Positions 8,495 through 18,003 of a DNA stretch of 64,000 nucleotides are shown here, piece by piece. Within the stretch, counting starts at the first letter, position 1. Every line of letters starts with the position of its first letter. Below the pieces are notes generated by a model. It was not told the DNA's origin and ran no database searches. It saw only the letters and a list, made by a program, of their open reading frames with translations. Source of the DNA: Stieleria maiorica (GTDB taxonomy: Bacteria; Planctomycetota; Planctomycetia; Pirellulales; Pirellulaceae); the NCBI RefSeq assembly GCF_008035925.1, contig NZ_CP036264.1, positions 7,535,641 to 7,599,640 of the forward strand. Direction: 5' to 3'. A program made the position numbers and the translations under genes.

Positions 8495-8792
8495 AGCAAG
8501 ATTTCTCCGAGGTGGTGATTGTCATCCGATAAAGCAAATCAAGTGCCAGATGCCGTGGCATAAACCAGATCGCACGTCTCTTTCGTATCACGGAATGACA
8601 GCGTGCGTAGTCGCCCACGGTGTGCTGATTGTCTCAAATCTGAGTGTGCAACTGTGTGACACAGTGACGTGCGAAGTGGAGCGACCGGGGCGAAACCGAT
8701 TTCACGCTCGACTTTGGCCCTCCAATTGCAGGCTTGGACGGGACCCGGTCAGTGTGTCCGTTTCTTGACAGCGAATCGATCTCGGAGTGACC

Positions 8793-9368
8793 ATGACTGA
8801 CGAACCATCCAAGCCGAGGCATGAAACCGCTCGCTACTTCGCTGAATTGGAGGCCCGGATCGTTCAGCGTCTGCACGCCGAAGCCGGCTCGGAGGAGTCA
8901 CGTGCCGCATTGGTCCGCAGCACCGGCGTCGAAGACCCCCGGCTGATTGAAGAGCTTTGCAAAATGGGAATCACGGCCGATGAATTGATTTGCTTGCGGT
9001 TCATTCCGTTGGTGTTGGTGGCCTGGGCCGAAAACAGCGCGGACGCCGAGGAGCGGGAGGCGATTCACGCCGAGGCAAAAAAGCTGGGGATCGGCGAAGA
9101 TTCCACGGCCTGGCTGGTGCTGGAAACATGGTTGCAAAAACGACCGCCGGGTCTGGGGGTGGACGCCTGGAAACGCTACATCCGCGGGACCATGAAGAAG
9201 TTGACACTCAATGCCGCCAATCGCCTGATCCACCTGACCGAAAGACAAATGATCGCCGTGGCCAAAGCCTCCGGTGACGCGTCAGAACTGGGCAAGGTGT
9301 CTCACAAAGAAAGCCTGATGATCGACCGCTTGTTGACGATCATGCACGAGCAAGCCGAACGACCGTAG
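8793..9368 (+). CDS. Small helical protein, possibly TerB-like
   Basis: A 191-residue, all-helical acidic protein without signal peptide or membrane segment. The central part (LVLVAWAENSADAEEREAIH) resembles the pattern of TerB-like helical bundles, where a hydrophobic helix is followed by acidic residues, but this is a weak match. ATG 8793 is chosen over GTG 8787 because CGGAG lies 5-8 bases before it. It stands alone, divergent from the USP genes. Function unknown. Confidence 0.6.
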   Translation: MTDEPSKPRHETARYFAELEARIVQRLHAEAGSEESRAALVRSTGVEDPRLIEELCKMGITADELICLRFIPLVLVAWAENSADAEEREAIHAEAKKLGIGEDSTAWLVLETWLQKRPPGLGVDAWKRYIRGTMKKLTLNAANRLIHLTERQMIAVAKASGDASELGKVSHKESLMIDRLLTIMHEQAERP

Positions 9369-9509
9369 GTCCGGCGATGGGGTAATCGCCTGGGGCCGAT
9401 CCAATCCTGCCACCTCCTCGCATCCGATTCCCAGGGGGCAGCTACTCCCTTCCCCTTTGCTTCGCCACACACTCGTCCCGCGTGCAGCGCGAACTCGGTC
9501 AAAGGCTCG

Positions 9510-11559
9510 CTACGGGGCCGGATACAAGGTGAATGCATCGTATCTGGTCTGCCGTGCAGAATTGGTGAGGGTGACGATAACGTCCACTGACTTCTGCTCA
9601 AAATTGCTGGGGACAGGCCAAGTCAACTCACCCGAACTGGAGACCTCCATGCCTTCTGGCCCGGACGAGAGCTGATAGGTAGTCACCGGGTGATTTGACA
9701 CGACATCTATCTGATAGCGGTAGCTTTCACCTGGAGCAAACGCTCGCGGTGGCGTTGACGCAACGTAAAAATAGTTCGTTTTCGTTCTCTTGAGTTCTTT
9801 TTCAATCGCGTAGTGTTGAACGACAACCTTGTCGTTGGAAAACGGAATGGTGATCAACGATTCGGCTTGGACCAAGTAGAACACTCGTTTGTCTAAACTG
9901 AACTCAGCCGCTTCGTTACGCTGTTCCGGCGACTCCGTCCCCAGTTCCAAGTCGGGCAAATCGATCAGTGGGGTGTTTGAGCCGATGATGCGGATGTATG
10001 GTCGAACAACAGGAATATCGTTGTCTTCGACTGGGTGTTGTCCTTCCCTCTTCTCGGGAACGACCACATACATCTTCTCGTGCGTCGTCGGAACCGATGC
10101 GGCTTTCTCATCAGATGACAGCGCCTTCAAGGCGTTGGAGTACACCCCGCCTGTGCGCGTAAACAAATACATCCCACCTGGTCCCGGACAGACATGCCCG
10201 ACCGATTTATGCTCATAGTATGCTTCGAGGCGATCACCATTCAGACGCAAGCAGTTAAGCCCTTGCGGGAACTGGTTTGTTGCCCACATTCCAAAGATGG
10301 TTCCGTTTGCCGAGGCACGCAGATGGTTGACGTCACCCCTAGTCGATAACAACCGTTCGCCGGGTATCCGGACCGCCTGTTCTTTTAAGGTAATGACATC
10401 GAGCGTCGAGAAACTTCCGGAAGCCGCCAAATCATCTCCATGGACAAGCACGGGACCGTCGGATGCGTATCCTGCCGCGACCGCCTTGACTACGCCAGAA
10501 AACGGTGTCTTGGCAGAAGCTTCCTTTTGCAGTGTGTTTAGTGACCAGCGTTCAATTCGATCGTTTGCACGATCGAAAATGATAATGTGGTTCAATGTGC
10601 CGGCGACCAAGATGTTGTCACTTGCTAGCGGTAAACGCTTAATGATAGAGCCCTCGACCGCGTCTAGGACGGCTATCGATTTGACATGTCTCATCACAAC
10701 CAAGATTCGACGTCCTCCACCGGCTATGACGATGTCGGTGATCGCGGCGGGCATTGGCAGCACCCTTTTTTCTCCGTCGTAGAGCTTGACTTTTGGTTTT
10801 AACTCACGCGATATAGAACTTGTCCGACGCACAACTTGATCGACCACTTCCTCGGATTGACGAACAACAACGGTGAACTCCGCCTCGACACGAACGTCAA
10901 CTAAATGAAGGGACACGCTCTCGGCCTGTGACAGGTTTAGTACGGATCTGACACTCCCGAAGTTGACATTGACGCGATCAAGTCCTTGCAGTTGACCGGT
11001 TGTTTCACTGCCATCAACAAAGATCGCCCGATGTGTACCGTCGTCCTGCGCGACAAGACGTTGAGTGTCTGCAAGTGTCTTGTGTTGAGAGGCGATCGAG
11101 AATTCTTGATTGATGAGCGGCGCGTTGATCTCACCTCGGGAATAAATGATCCTTGCTTCGACTAACCTGTCCGCGGGGCGGTAATTTGCGATCGGGACGA
11201 AACTTCCCGAGAACTTGGATTCGCTAACCCTGGCCAGCGAGATTTCACAGGAATCGCCTTGATTGATCCGAACGGAGGCCTCGACGGATAGATCTGTCGA
11301 ATTACTGATGATCGGGACGATCATCAACGCTAAAGGTGTGAGACTGACCAGGCCTGTCTGCCAAGTCATCGGGAATCTCGACTGATATTTTTGGACGCTT
11401 GAGCAGGTGCAGTAGGTGACCGGCAGGGATGATGTGATTCCTGCCTGCGGCGGCAACGCTCAAGCTTACGAGTCCAACGACCTTTCCAGTTGTATCGACG
11501 ACCGGACTGCCATCTTTGAGGTACCGAAAACCGGTGTCCAGAGTAAACCGATATGCCAA
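9510..11559 (-). pseudogene. Broken gene: protease remnant, beta-propeller and Ig-like domain
   Basis: Two overlapping minus-strand frames read as one protein if a single base is removed near 11320. The upstream frame (11302-11559, TTG start only) carries a trypsin-like C-terminal fragment (YLKDGSPVVDTTGKVVGL) without the catalytic His and Asp parts. The downstream frame (9510-11456) has a beta-sandwich region, a six- or seven-bladed propeller-like region (about 235-420 of that frame) and a C-terminal Ig/cadherin-like domain (ESYRYQIDVVSNHP ... GELTWPVPS). Joining them at the shift gives TFSVD-IVPIISNSTDLS, which reads smoothly. The 5-prime end is missing because the divergent paralogue begins there. 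Base composition is more AT-rich than in neighbouring genes. Confidence 0.65.
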
Positions 11560-13207
11560 GATAATCTTGCAGCTTTCCAGTGACGGTGGTGGGATGATCG
11601 CGCACCGATTTGATATCGATGCCGAATTGCGTCGGTCCGATGTGAACTATCTGTTAGTGGATTCAAGGCCGCCAGATTTCGTCCGCGTCGGCGAAGCAGT
11701 GGACTACCAGATCACTGCGAAGTCGAAGTCGGGTGGTATCGATTTTTCACTGGAAGACGCCCCTGACGGGATGGAGCTTTCTGAACAAGGCAGATTGACG
11801 TGGACACCGGGTGTTGACTCGCCTTCTCCCGCAACGGTCATCACCTCAGTCAGCGACGGTTCTGGCCAGCAGGTTTTTCACATGTTCGAAATCGCTGTTG
11901 CCGGGGTGAACAACGATCGTGCCAAACACTTGAAACTGCCAAAGCCTTCCAACGCATTGCCGGTACTGCCAAGTGTTCGAATGGCCGACGGACGAGGAGC
12001 GGACCATGTTGCCTTTCCTGGACCGATTGGTCGGATTGTTGCAGGTGGCTCCGGTCGTTTTCTGTTTTGCCACCTCGAATCGGTTGGCAGAGTTGCCGTA
12101 GTTGATCTCTTCCAAAGGAAGATCGTTCACTATTTGCCCGCGCCAGGCAATGCCCGTGTTGTTGCCGGTGCGACTCGCGCGCTGGTTTTCGACTCCGCCG
12201 TTGGTGTTGTAATGCGATACCGCTTGGACACGTTTGAATGTGACGCGGTAGGAGAGCTTCCTTATGAAGGAAACCTGGACTATGCCGCCATGGGCGCTGG
12301 ATCGGAAGGGCCCGTGATGTTGCGCACCTCAAAAGAATCGTCGTTCTCGTTTCATCTAATGGACATCGATTCATTGAAACTAATCAGTAATGTGTGGCCG
12401 TCTTTGTCTCATCCTCGGGGGATTCTCAGTGCAAAACACGTGATTCGCGCCAGTACAGTTGGAAATGTGTTTAGCATTAATGAAGGCGCTACGTTTGTTC
12501 TTCGAGGATCTATGATGAATAAACTCGGCGGAATCCACGGCTCGTATGTCGGTGGGGGATTACTTTCTTCCGATGGCTCGTACTCCGTAGTCGGGGATAA
12601 GCTCTACGATGCTCGCCTGAGCTTGGTGGGCGAGCCTTCCAAGTACTACATTAATGCAGTTCCGTCGATCACCGGCCCCTACTTCCTGGCGTTTATGCCT
12701 GAGCAAAAGGAAGCGGGGTCCGAAAAACTTTCCGCTACCGTGCGACTGTTCGGCGAAGAAAAACCCGTTGCGAAGATCGCTGACTTCGCAGAGCAATCCA
12801 ATGTCTTTTACAAGCGGTTTGAGGAACGAATGCCGATGTTCTTTGCCCCCGAGGCAAACGTGATTGCAATTCGTTCGAGTAAGGAAGACAGGATCGATCT
12901 TCGAAGTTTTGACGTCGAGAACGCTCTGGCGTCATCGGACGTTGACTATTTCTTCGTTGATTCGCTTGCCGTTACGGTTGCTCAATGTGGTGAGCAATAC
13001 CGGTATCAGCTTTCGGTGAAATCAAGGCAGAAGGGCTTTCGTTTTCGACTTGAAAGAGGGCCACGCGGAATGCAAATCACAGAAGACGGGACGCTGACCT
13101 GGAACGTTCCCGGAATACCCGGCGAGCATCACCTTGTGGTGGTAGCGGTGGTGCGCGGCGACTCGCGTGAGGCTCACCACACCTTCAGGATTACCACGCA
13201 TCGGTAA
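11555..13207 (+). pseudogene. 5-prime truncated paralogue: Ig-like, beta-propeller, Ig-like
   Basis: The open frame (from 11516, no good start codon or ribosome site) begins inside a repeat unit. Residues just after AKIIL (11555 onward) align one-to-one with the start of the last repeat in the same protein (ANVIAIRSSKEDR...). It contains an Ig-like domain (about 35-115), a propeller region (about 160-420; GRIVAGGSGRFLFCHLESVG) and a second Ig-like domain (last 85 residues, EQYRYQLSVKSRQ). The propeller matches that of the minus-strand gene (ITDIVIAGGGRRILVVMRHV). Signal peptide and N-terminal domains expected for this family are absent, so it is probably a truncated copy, although a short functional protein cannot be excluded. 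Confidence 0.6.
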
Positions 13208-13658
13208 GCCGCCCTTGAAAAGAGGCTGCCGTCATCGAACCAACGCGGATGACAGACAGGCAGCGAAGACATTCTCCGCCGTATGGTCAGTCTTGCCGAA
13301 GGGAGTGACAGTCATCGTCACCGCAGTTCACCCAGTGGCATTGCACGATGGGGATGCCGCCACTCCCCCTGTGCAGGCTGGGGGTTGGCGATGCTCCACT
13401 GTTCGCTGTTTCACTAGTTTCGTCTCGCGTTCACAGTCGCAATACTCTTTTTCGCTGAACAGAATTGCCTTTTCTACGAGGCTTTTTCGCTCTTTTCCGT
13501 GAACGACGCTCCTGGGTGGAACCATTTTGTTCGCCAGACACTCCAACCCATCTGGGCACGTCACTTGCGTCTCAGCGTTTACGAATACGCGATCTAGATC
13601 GTTTGGTGAATCTCAGAGCGATCGAGAAGGATGGAGCAGTAAAAATCCCCTGAGGCAA
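13208..13658. other. Gene-free spacer
   Basis: About 450 bases between the truncated propeller gene and the LuxR-type regulator. It is AT-richer than the window average, has only short chance frames, and shows no clear repeat, terminator or RNA gene. It presumably contains the promoter of the gene at 13659. Confidence 0.4.
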
Positions 13659-14363
13659 ATGGAAAGTCAAAAGCGTTTGATCGTTTTCCACCGCAATCGC
13701 CTATTTCGCGATTGCCTGGCAACATTTTTGGATAACGAGAAGAACTACGATGTCAGCCCCTATGATCACGACCCCCATGATCACGACGCGGACGACTGGA
13801 AAAATCGTCTTCTGGAAAGTGGTGCCGACATCCTGCTACTGGATGTCAATCTCGCCGGCGGGCTTGCGGTGGAAGTCACCAGGATGTTCTATGAATTGGC
13901 AGGTGGGACGAAAATCATTCTGCTCGTCCCCGATGAACACGATTATTTGTCGGCCTGCATGGCGATGGGGGTGCATGGCTGTGTCCTCGAACGCTCGTCA
14001 CTGAGCGACCTCAGGGAGGCAATCCACAGGGTGCTGTCTGGGGACAAGTTTTGTTCACCCGATTTCGTCGCCAGCATGTTTGCTGAAATCCAACGGTTGT
14101 CGAAACCGACCGCCTGGGTTCCTCCATCGCTGCCCGATGAACCCCGATTGACGTCGAGGGAAATCGAGGTGATGGAATTGCTCAACCAACGCAAGAGCAA
14201 CAAGGAGATCGCGTCGAAGCTGTGCGTGTCTCTGTTCACCGTGAAAAACCACGTCCGGAACATTCTCGAAAAGCTGGACGTGGATAACCGCATGGAAGCC
14301 GTTGATGTCGCTCGAAAGCGACTTGACCTTGCTCCGCCCATGGAAGTGAAGCGACAACGCTAA
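13659..14363 (+). CDS. NarL/LuxR-family regulator with degenerate receiver domain
   Basis: A 234-residue product: receiver-like domain at about 5-125 and LuxR-type helix-turn-helix at about 160-225 (LTSREIEVMELLNQRKSNKE). The likely phospho-acceptor Asp62 is present (ILLLDVNLAGG). However, the acidic pair that binds Mg2+ is replaced by FHR at 10-12, and the conserved Lys near position 111 is Glu (CVLERSS). Phosphorylation is thus doubtful and the domain may be a pseudo-receiver. A His/Asp-rich loop at 34-46 (PYDHDPHDHDADD) is unusual and could bind metal. ATG 13659 is chosen because homology starts there; no sensor kinase gene is adjacent. Confidence 0.8.
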   Translation: MESQKRLIVFHRNRLFRDCLATFLDNEKNYDVSPYDHDPHDHDADDWKNRLLESGADILLLDVNLAGGLAVEVTRMFYELAGGTKIILLVPDEHDYLSACMAMGVHGCVLERSSLSDLREAIHRVLSGDKFCSPDFVASMFAEIQRLSKPTAWVPPSLPDEPRLTSREIEVMELLNQRKSNKEIASKLCVSLFTVKNHVRNILEKLDVDNRMEAVDVARKRLDLAPPMEVKRQR

Positions 14364-14572
14364 CGCGACCCCTCATCCAAGTCGTTAGCGTCTGGCGTTC
14401 GTTCAACACCTTCTCTCTCAAAAAGATCGTTGGACCGTGTGTAAAAACGAGCCTCCGACCGTTTAGACAAACAGCAGGCTGCGGCGGGGGATGGGGCAAT
14501 CGGACCATTGAAGTGGTGCGACCGAGATGTCGTCGACCGCTTATGTACACGGCTCCATGTTCAATCGACAAG

Positions 14573-15274
14573 ATGTCAAAACGATCCTCCGAATTCACCC
14601 CCATTTTGACCTTCGGCGTCATCCTTGCGGTGGGGCTCGTGCTCGGCCGCGTCGCGGTCGGATTACTTGCCAGCCAAGATCGCGCGTCGGGTGACCGGAT
14701 CGTGCAAGAGCTGTCACCTGCGGATGCTCAATCAAACGCTGGCGGAGACACGGGCACTGGCGGAGACACGGGGCAAGACAGATTCCACAAGCCCCTCAAA
14801 ATGACTGTGGATCATCCTGGAGTCGAACAGCCGCCGCTTCAACGAAGCGAGACCGTCGACTTGATCGATTCCACGCCGGTGGTCGGGATTGAGGTGGAGG
14901 ATCAAGCGATCGCGTTCGTCCTGGAAGCGATGAGGGATCCCAAGGCGCATGTCGTCAACTTGCATTTCGGACAAACGACGTCGATCTCTGTTTCGTACTG
15001 TTATCTGGTTGACTGCGTGCGTGTCGTGAAAGACGACTCGGAATCTCCCATTCCGCTGCACGTCGGGGGACTGGATATCAACAATCAGATGGTCTTCCTG
15101 CTCAACGGCAAACGGTATGGCCAGATGTCCGCAGAATTGCCACTGGATGATTATCCCTACGCGCGGACCACGTGGGGTGTTTGGAAGCAACGGCACCCGA
15201 AAACACGCATCTGCGTCCCTCCCTCCCGCGCATCGATTGAGCATCTGAAACGCAAGGCCGATTCGGCGACTTGA
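14573..15274 (+). CDS. Membrane-anchored DUF3179-like protein
   Basis: A 233-residue product. An N-terminal hydrophobic segment at about 10-32 (ILTFGVILAVGLVLGRVAVG) anchors it, followed by a Gly/Asp-rich linker and a domain at about 90-215. In this domain, DSTPVVGIEVEDQAIAFVLE and SISVSYCYLVDCVRVV match the pattern of DUF3179 proteins ('PV.Gv.i...a.Ay', then a Cys-rich 'vtyC.l' segment). The biochemical role of that family is not established. ATG 14573 lies directly before the membrane segment; an in-frame upstream start at 14513 adds 20 unlikely residues. Confidence 0.6.
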   Translation: MSKRSSEFTPILTFGVILAVGLVLGRVAVGLLASQDRASGDRIVQELSPADAQSNAGGDTGTGGDTGQDRFHKPLKMTVDHPGVEQPPLQRSETVDLIDSTPVVGIEVEDQAIAFVLEAMRDPKAHVVNLHFGQTTSISVSYCYLVDCVRVVKDDSESPIPLHVGGLDINNQMVFLLNGKRYGQMSAELPLDDYPYARTTWGVWKQRHPKTRICVPPSRASIEHLKRKADSAT

Positions 15275-15308
15275 TCCACGCCCGTTCATGTCCACCGGAA
15301 ACGTTGCG

Positions 15309-15821
15309 CTAAGCCGTCGGCTCCGACCGGGCCAGTTCAACCGTTCTCTCCCAACGCGATCGCAGCACGTCCATTTGATCGCGGCTCCATCCTTGGCCGA
15401 TCAGGCTGGCCCCGTGTAGTCCGCCGATCACCAACACCGACACCGGCACGACGACCAACGACCACGGCGGGTTGCCCATCGACCACTGCACGAAACCGAA
15501 GATCAACGCGCCGAAGAAGCAGCACGCGGCAACCAGGTAAATGGCCATCACCATCGTCCAAATCTCCGGACGCGGCGAAAATCGACAAAACGCCTCGGTA
15601 GACGTCGGTTCGTCCATGCGGTTCAATTGAACGGACAGGTGGGGCGACCAAAACCGTTGGTCCGCCGATTCGATTTGATAGTCGATCACCCAGCCGGCCG
15701 ATGCGGCGTGGGAAGCGAGTTCGTCGGATTGAATCGCACGTCGCAGGCGGTGCTTGGCTTCTTCGCGTTCCCAGGGAAGCTGAACTCGAAATGTCGGCTG
15801 CATCTGAATCTGATTCGTCAT
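15309..15821 (-). CDS. Small protein with two membrane segments
   Basis: A 170-residue product of unknown family. The first 90 residues are soluble, followed by two hydrophobic helices (TMVMAIYLVAACCFFGALIF and SLVVVPVSVLVIGGLHGASL) and a short charged tail. The ATG at 15821 has AGGAG 7 bases upstream, so the longer frame to 15917 is rejected. Its start codon is only 13 bases from that of the divergent gene at 15835, so each promoter must lie inside the other gene or one start is wrong. Confidence 0.7.
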   Translation of the reverse strand: MTNQIQMQPTFRVQLPWEREEAKHRLRRAIQSDELASHAASAGWVIDYQIESADQRFWSPHLSVQLNRMDEPTSTEAFCRFSPRPEIWTMVMAIYLVAACCFFGALIFGFVQWSMGNPPWSLVVVPVSVLVIGGLHGASLIGQGWSRDQMDVLRSRWERTVELARSEPTA

Positions 15822-15834
15822 TCTCTCGCTCCTG

Positions 15835-16341
15835 ATGGCAAAGCAAACCGAAGACCGTGAAGATTTGCTCCGCGACGGCACCGCCATGACCGTGCGCGGC
15901 CGGCTGTGGGTGGGCAACGCCGAAGTCGTGATCGGATTCCGGTCCCAAGGACAGTTGAGCCTGTATTGGGATCAAGATCCGGTGTTCCAATTCGATGAGT
16001 CTGGGCGGCTGCGGCGTGCGTTTGTCGATGCCTGCCGTTTGAAAGCCCAAAACGGACGTCTGGTTCGATTGCTTCAGACGCGCCCGTCGGATGATCAACC
16101 GGTCAACCGCTTGCAATTGCTGACCGGGCCGGTTTCCGATGCCGACCAAGCAGCCATTCTACAGCGGCTCGCCGAAGCGTTGCAACAAATCGATGTGGTG
16201 TTGGAACAGGTGGAGAGCGGGGGCCGCGGGATTGAATTGCAAACCGTTGGGGCGTCCGCAGCTGACTTCGCCCGGCGTGTGCGGCGGTGGATTGAGGCGT
16301 GGAAGGGGACGCAGGGCGTGGCGGGGGATCCGTCGGCGTGA
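15835..16341 (+). CDS. Hypothetical soluble protein
   Basis: A 168-residue product without signal or membrane segment and without a family I recognise. The first 75 residues have alternating hydrophobic residues (MTVRGRLWVGNAEVVIGF) suggesting a beta-rich fold; the rest is helical. No ribosome site fits ATG 15835, because the nearby purine box belongs to the opposite strand. The in-frame ATG at 15886 is an alternative start. A G-rich minisatellite follows its 3-prime end. Confidence 0.6.
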   Translation: MAKQTEDREDLLRDGTAMTVRGRLWVGNAEVVIGFRSQGQLSLYWDQDPVFQFDESGRLRRAFVDACRLKAQNGRLVRLLQTRPSDDQPVNRLQLLTGPVSDADQAAILQRLAEALQQIDVVLEQVESGGRGIELQTVGASAADFARRVRRWIEAWKGTQGVAGDPSA

Positions 16342-16458
16342 TGGGGCGGATGGAGAGAAGGCAGAATGATGCGGGGCAGAATGATGCGGGGGCAAAACGA
16401 TGGGGGCAAAACGATGGGGCGGGCGGAGAGGAGGCAGAATGATGCGGGGCAGAATGAT

Positions 16459-16538
16459 GGGAGGGGTGGATGATGGGAGGGGTGGATGATGGGAGGGGTG
16501 GATGATGGGAGGGGTGGATGATGGGAGGGGTGGATGAT
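16459..16538. repeat. 16-bp G-rich minisatellite, five copies
   Basis: Five identical 16-bp units (GGGAGGGGTGGATGAT) in a row, preceded at about 16360-16458 by degenerate relatives built on AGAATGATGCGGGGC. The G-runs could form quadruplexes on the plus strand. The array lies between the 3-prime end of one gene and the start of the beta-lactamase-family gene. No spacers, so not CRISPR. Confidence 0.95.
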
Positions 16539-16564
16539 GGAGACGTGCAGGCGGTTGGACTACA

Positions 16565-17761
16565 TTGTTCGCTCTTGACGTCGGTTTGTCGCTTCCCTTG
16601 ACCCATGGATTCCTTGTGACACGTCTTGATTCCTGGCTTCTGTTTGTCTGCGTCTTGCTCGCGCCCGCCGTCGTCCCAGCCGACGACACGACACAACCAC
16701 TGGACCATCATGCTCAGGTCTCCGCCTGGGTCGATGCCGCGATCAAGGACGGTGACCTTCCCGGCGCGGTGGTTTGTGTCGCGGATGGAAAACAGATTCG
16801 GTATCTTGAGACGTTCGGCAACCGTCAGGTCGAACCGAGCGAGTTGCCGATGACGACCGACACGGTGTTTGATCTCGCGTCGATCACCAAACCGGTGGCG
16901 ACGGCAACCTCGATCGCCTTGTTGGTCGAGCGTGGTCAGATCGATCTGGACGCGCCGGTTTCCAAATACCTGCCGGAATTTACGGGGCACCAAAAGGAAA
17001 CGATCACCGTCAAACAATGCTTGTTGCACGTCAGCGGATTGACGCCGGACAATGCGTTGTCGGATTATCAGGACGGTGCGCAGATTGCTTGGCGGCGGAT
17101 CTGTGATTTGAAACTGCGTTCGGACCCGGGGACGAAGTTTGCTTATAGCGACGTCGGGTTCATCGTGCTGGGCAAGTTGGTCGAAGCGATCAGCGGCAGG
17201 CCGTTGAATGTGTTTGCCAAGGAAGAGATCTTCCAGCCGATGGGGATGCACGAGACGATGTTCAACCCGCCGGAAGACTTGAAACGCCGCGCCGCACCGA
17301 CGGAAAAACAGGCCGACGGTTGGCTGAAGGGCGACGTGCACGATCCGCGAGCGTCACGTCTGGGCGGCGTCGCGGGACATGCGGGTTTGTTTTCGACCGT
17401 GAATGATTTGGTGCTCTATGGCCAAAACCTGTTGGCCGCGGACCAGGGTAACTCGACGGTTATCCAGCAAGAAACGTTGCGCCGCATGACCGCGCCGCAC
17501 GATGTCCCTCCACAATCTCCCCGCGGGACGCGGACGCTGGGTTGGGATCACCAGTCACCCTATTCCAGCAACCGCGGCACGGCGTTGTCTCTGCGGGCAT
17601 TCGGGCACGGCGGGTTCACCGGCACGGTGCTGTGGATCGATCCGGAAAAGGACTTGATCTTCATCTTCCTCAGCTCACGATTGCATCCCGACGGCAAAGG
17701 CAGCGTCAACCAATTGGCCGGCAAGATCGTCACGCTGCTCGCCGACAAGGCAAAGCCCTAG
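16565..17761 (+). CDS. Serine hydrolase, beta-lactamase class C/PBP family
   Basis: A secreted 398-residue protein of the beta-lactamase/D-alanyl-D-alanine carboxypeptidase family (Pfam Beta-lactamase). The catalytic motifs are visible: SxxK at 106-109 (DLASITKP), Tyr194-Ser-Asp in the YxN position, and HGG at 348-350 in place of KTG. This combination is typical of esterase-like or peptidase-like class C relatives rather than of true resistance enzymes. A hydrophobic signal segment (WLLFVCVLLAPAVVPA) ends near residue 39. The start is uncertain: TTG 16565 or GTG 16616, the latter directly before the signal peptide. Natural substrate unknown. Confidence 0.85.
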   Translation: MFALDVGLSLPLTHGFLVTRLDSWLLFVCVLLAPAVVPADDTTQPLDHHAQVSAWVDAAIKDGDLPGAVVCVADGKQIRYLETFGNRQVEPSELPMTTDTVFDLASITKPVATATSIALLVERGQIDLDAPVSKYLPEFTGHQKETITVKQCLLHVSGLTPDNALSDYQDGAQIAWRRICDLKLRSDPGTKFAYSDVGFIVLGKLVEAISGRPLNVFAKEEIFQPMGMHETMFNPPEDLKRRAAPTEKQADGWLKGDVHDPRASRLGGVAGHAGLFSTVNDLVLYGQNLLAADQGNSTVIQQETLRRMTAPHDVPPQSPRGTRTLGWDHQSPYSSNRGTALSLRAFGHGGFTGTVLWIDPEKDLIFIFLSSRLHPDGKGSVNQLAGKIVTLLADKAKP

Positions 17762-17787
17762 CCATACCACGCGCGACGCGTTCGGAG

Positions 17788-17900
17788 AGTCGCCGTGTTC
17801 TCCGAACTCGGCGCGGGCGCGAAACAGTGAAGCTGTGCCCCGCGCCGACCTCGGAGAGGACGGCGACTGTGCCCCGCGCCGACCTCGGAGAGGACGGCGA
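17788..17900. repeat. Intergenic palindrome with a 34-bp direct duplication
   Basis: Arms of about 29 bases (17788-17816 and 17840-17868) are inverted with three or four mismatches, starting AGTCGCCGTGTTCTCCG and ending in GGACGGCGACT. The right part is duplicated as two exact 34-bp units at 17833-17866 and 17867-17900. The same palindrome family recurs at 24146-24222, so it is a dispersed element rather than a gene-specific terminator. Confidence 0.85.
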
Positions 17901-18003
17901 CTGTCCAGTCCAAGTGAAAACGAAGCTGCGGTAGACGTCCAGCCTGCCATTGCGGTGACGAGGGACACAAGGGCTGGTGCTGTCCCGCTTGGCAACGGCA
18001 TGA

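Noticed and set aside
16103..17341. 412-residue minus-strand frame with Pro/His-rich repeats
   Set aside because: It is the translation of the minisatellite plus the antisense of the beta-lactamase-family gene; no signal, start or family.
16565..17761. Antibiotic-resistance beta-lactamase
   Set aside because: SxxK and YSD are present, but the third motif is HGG rather than KTG, and the family includes many peptidases and esterases; resistance cannot be inferred.
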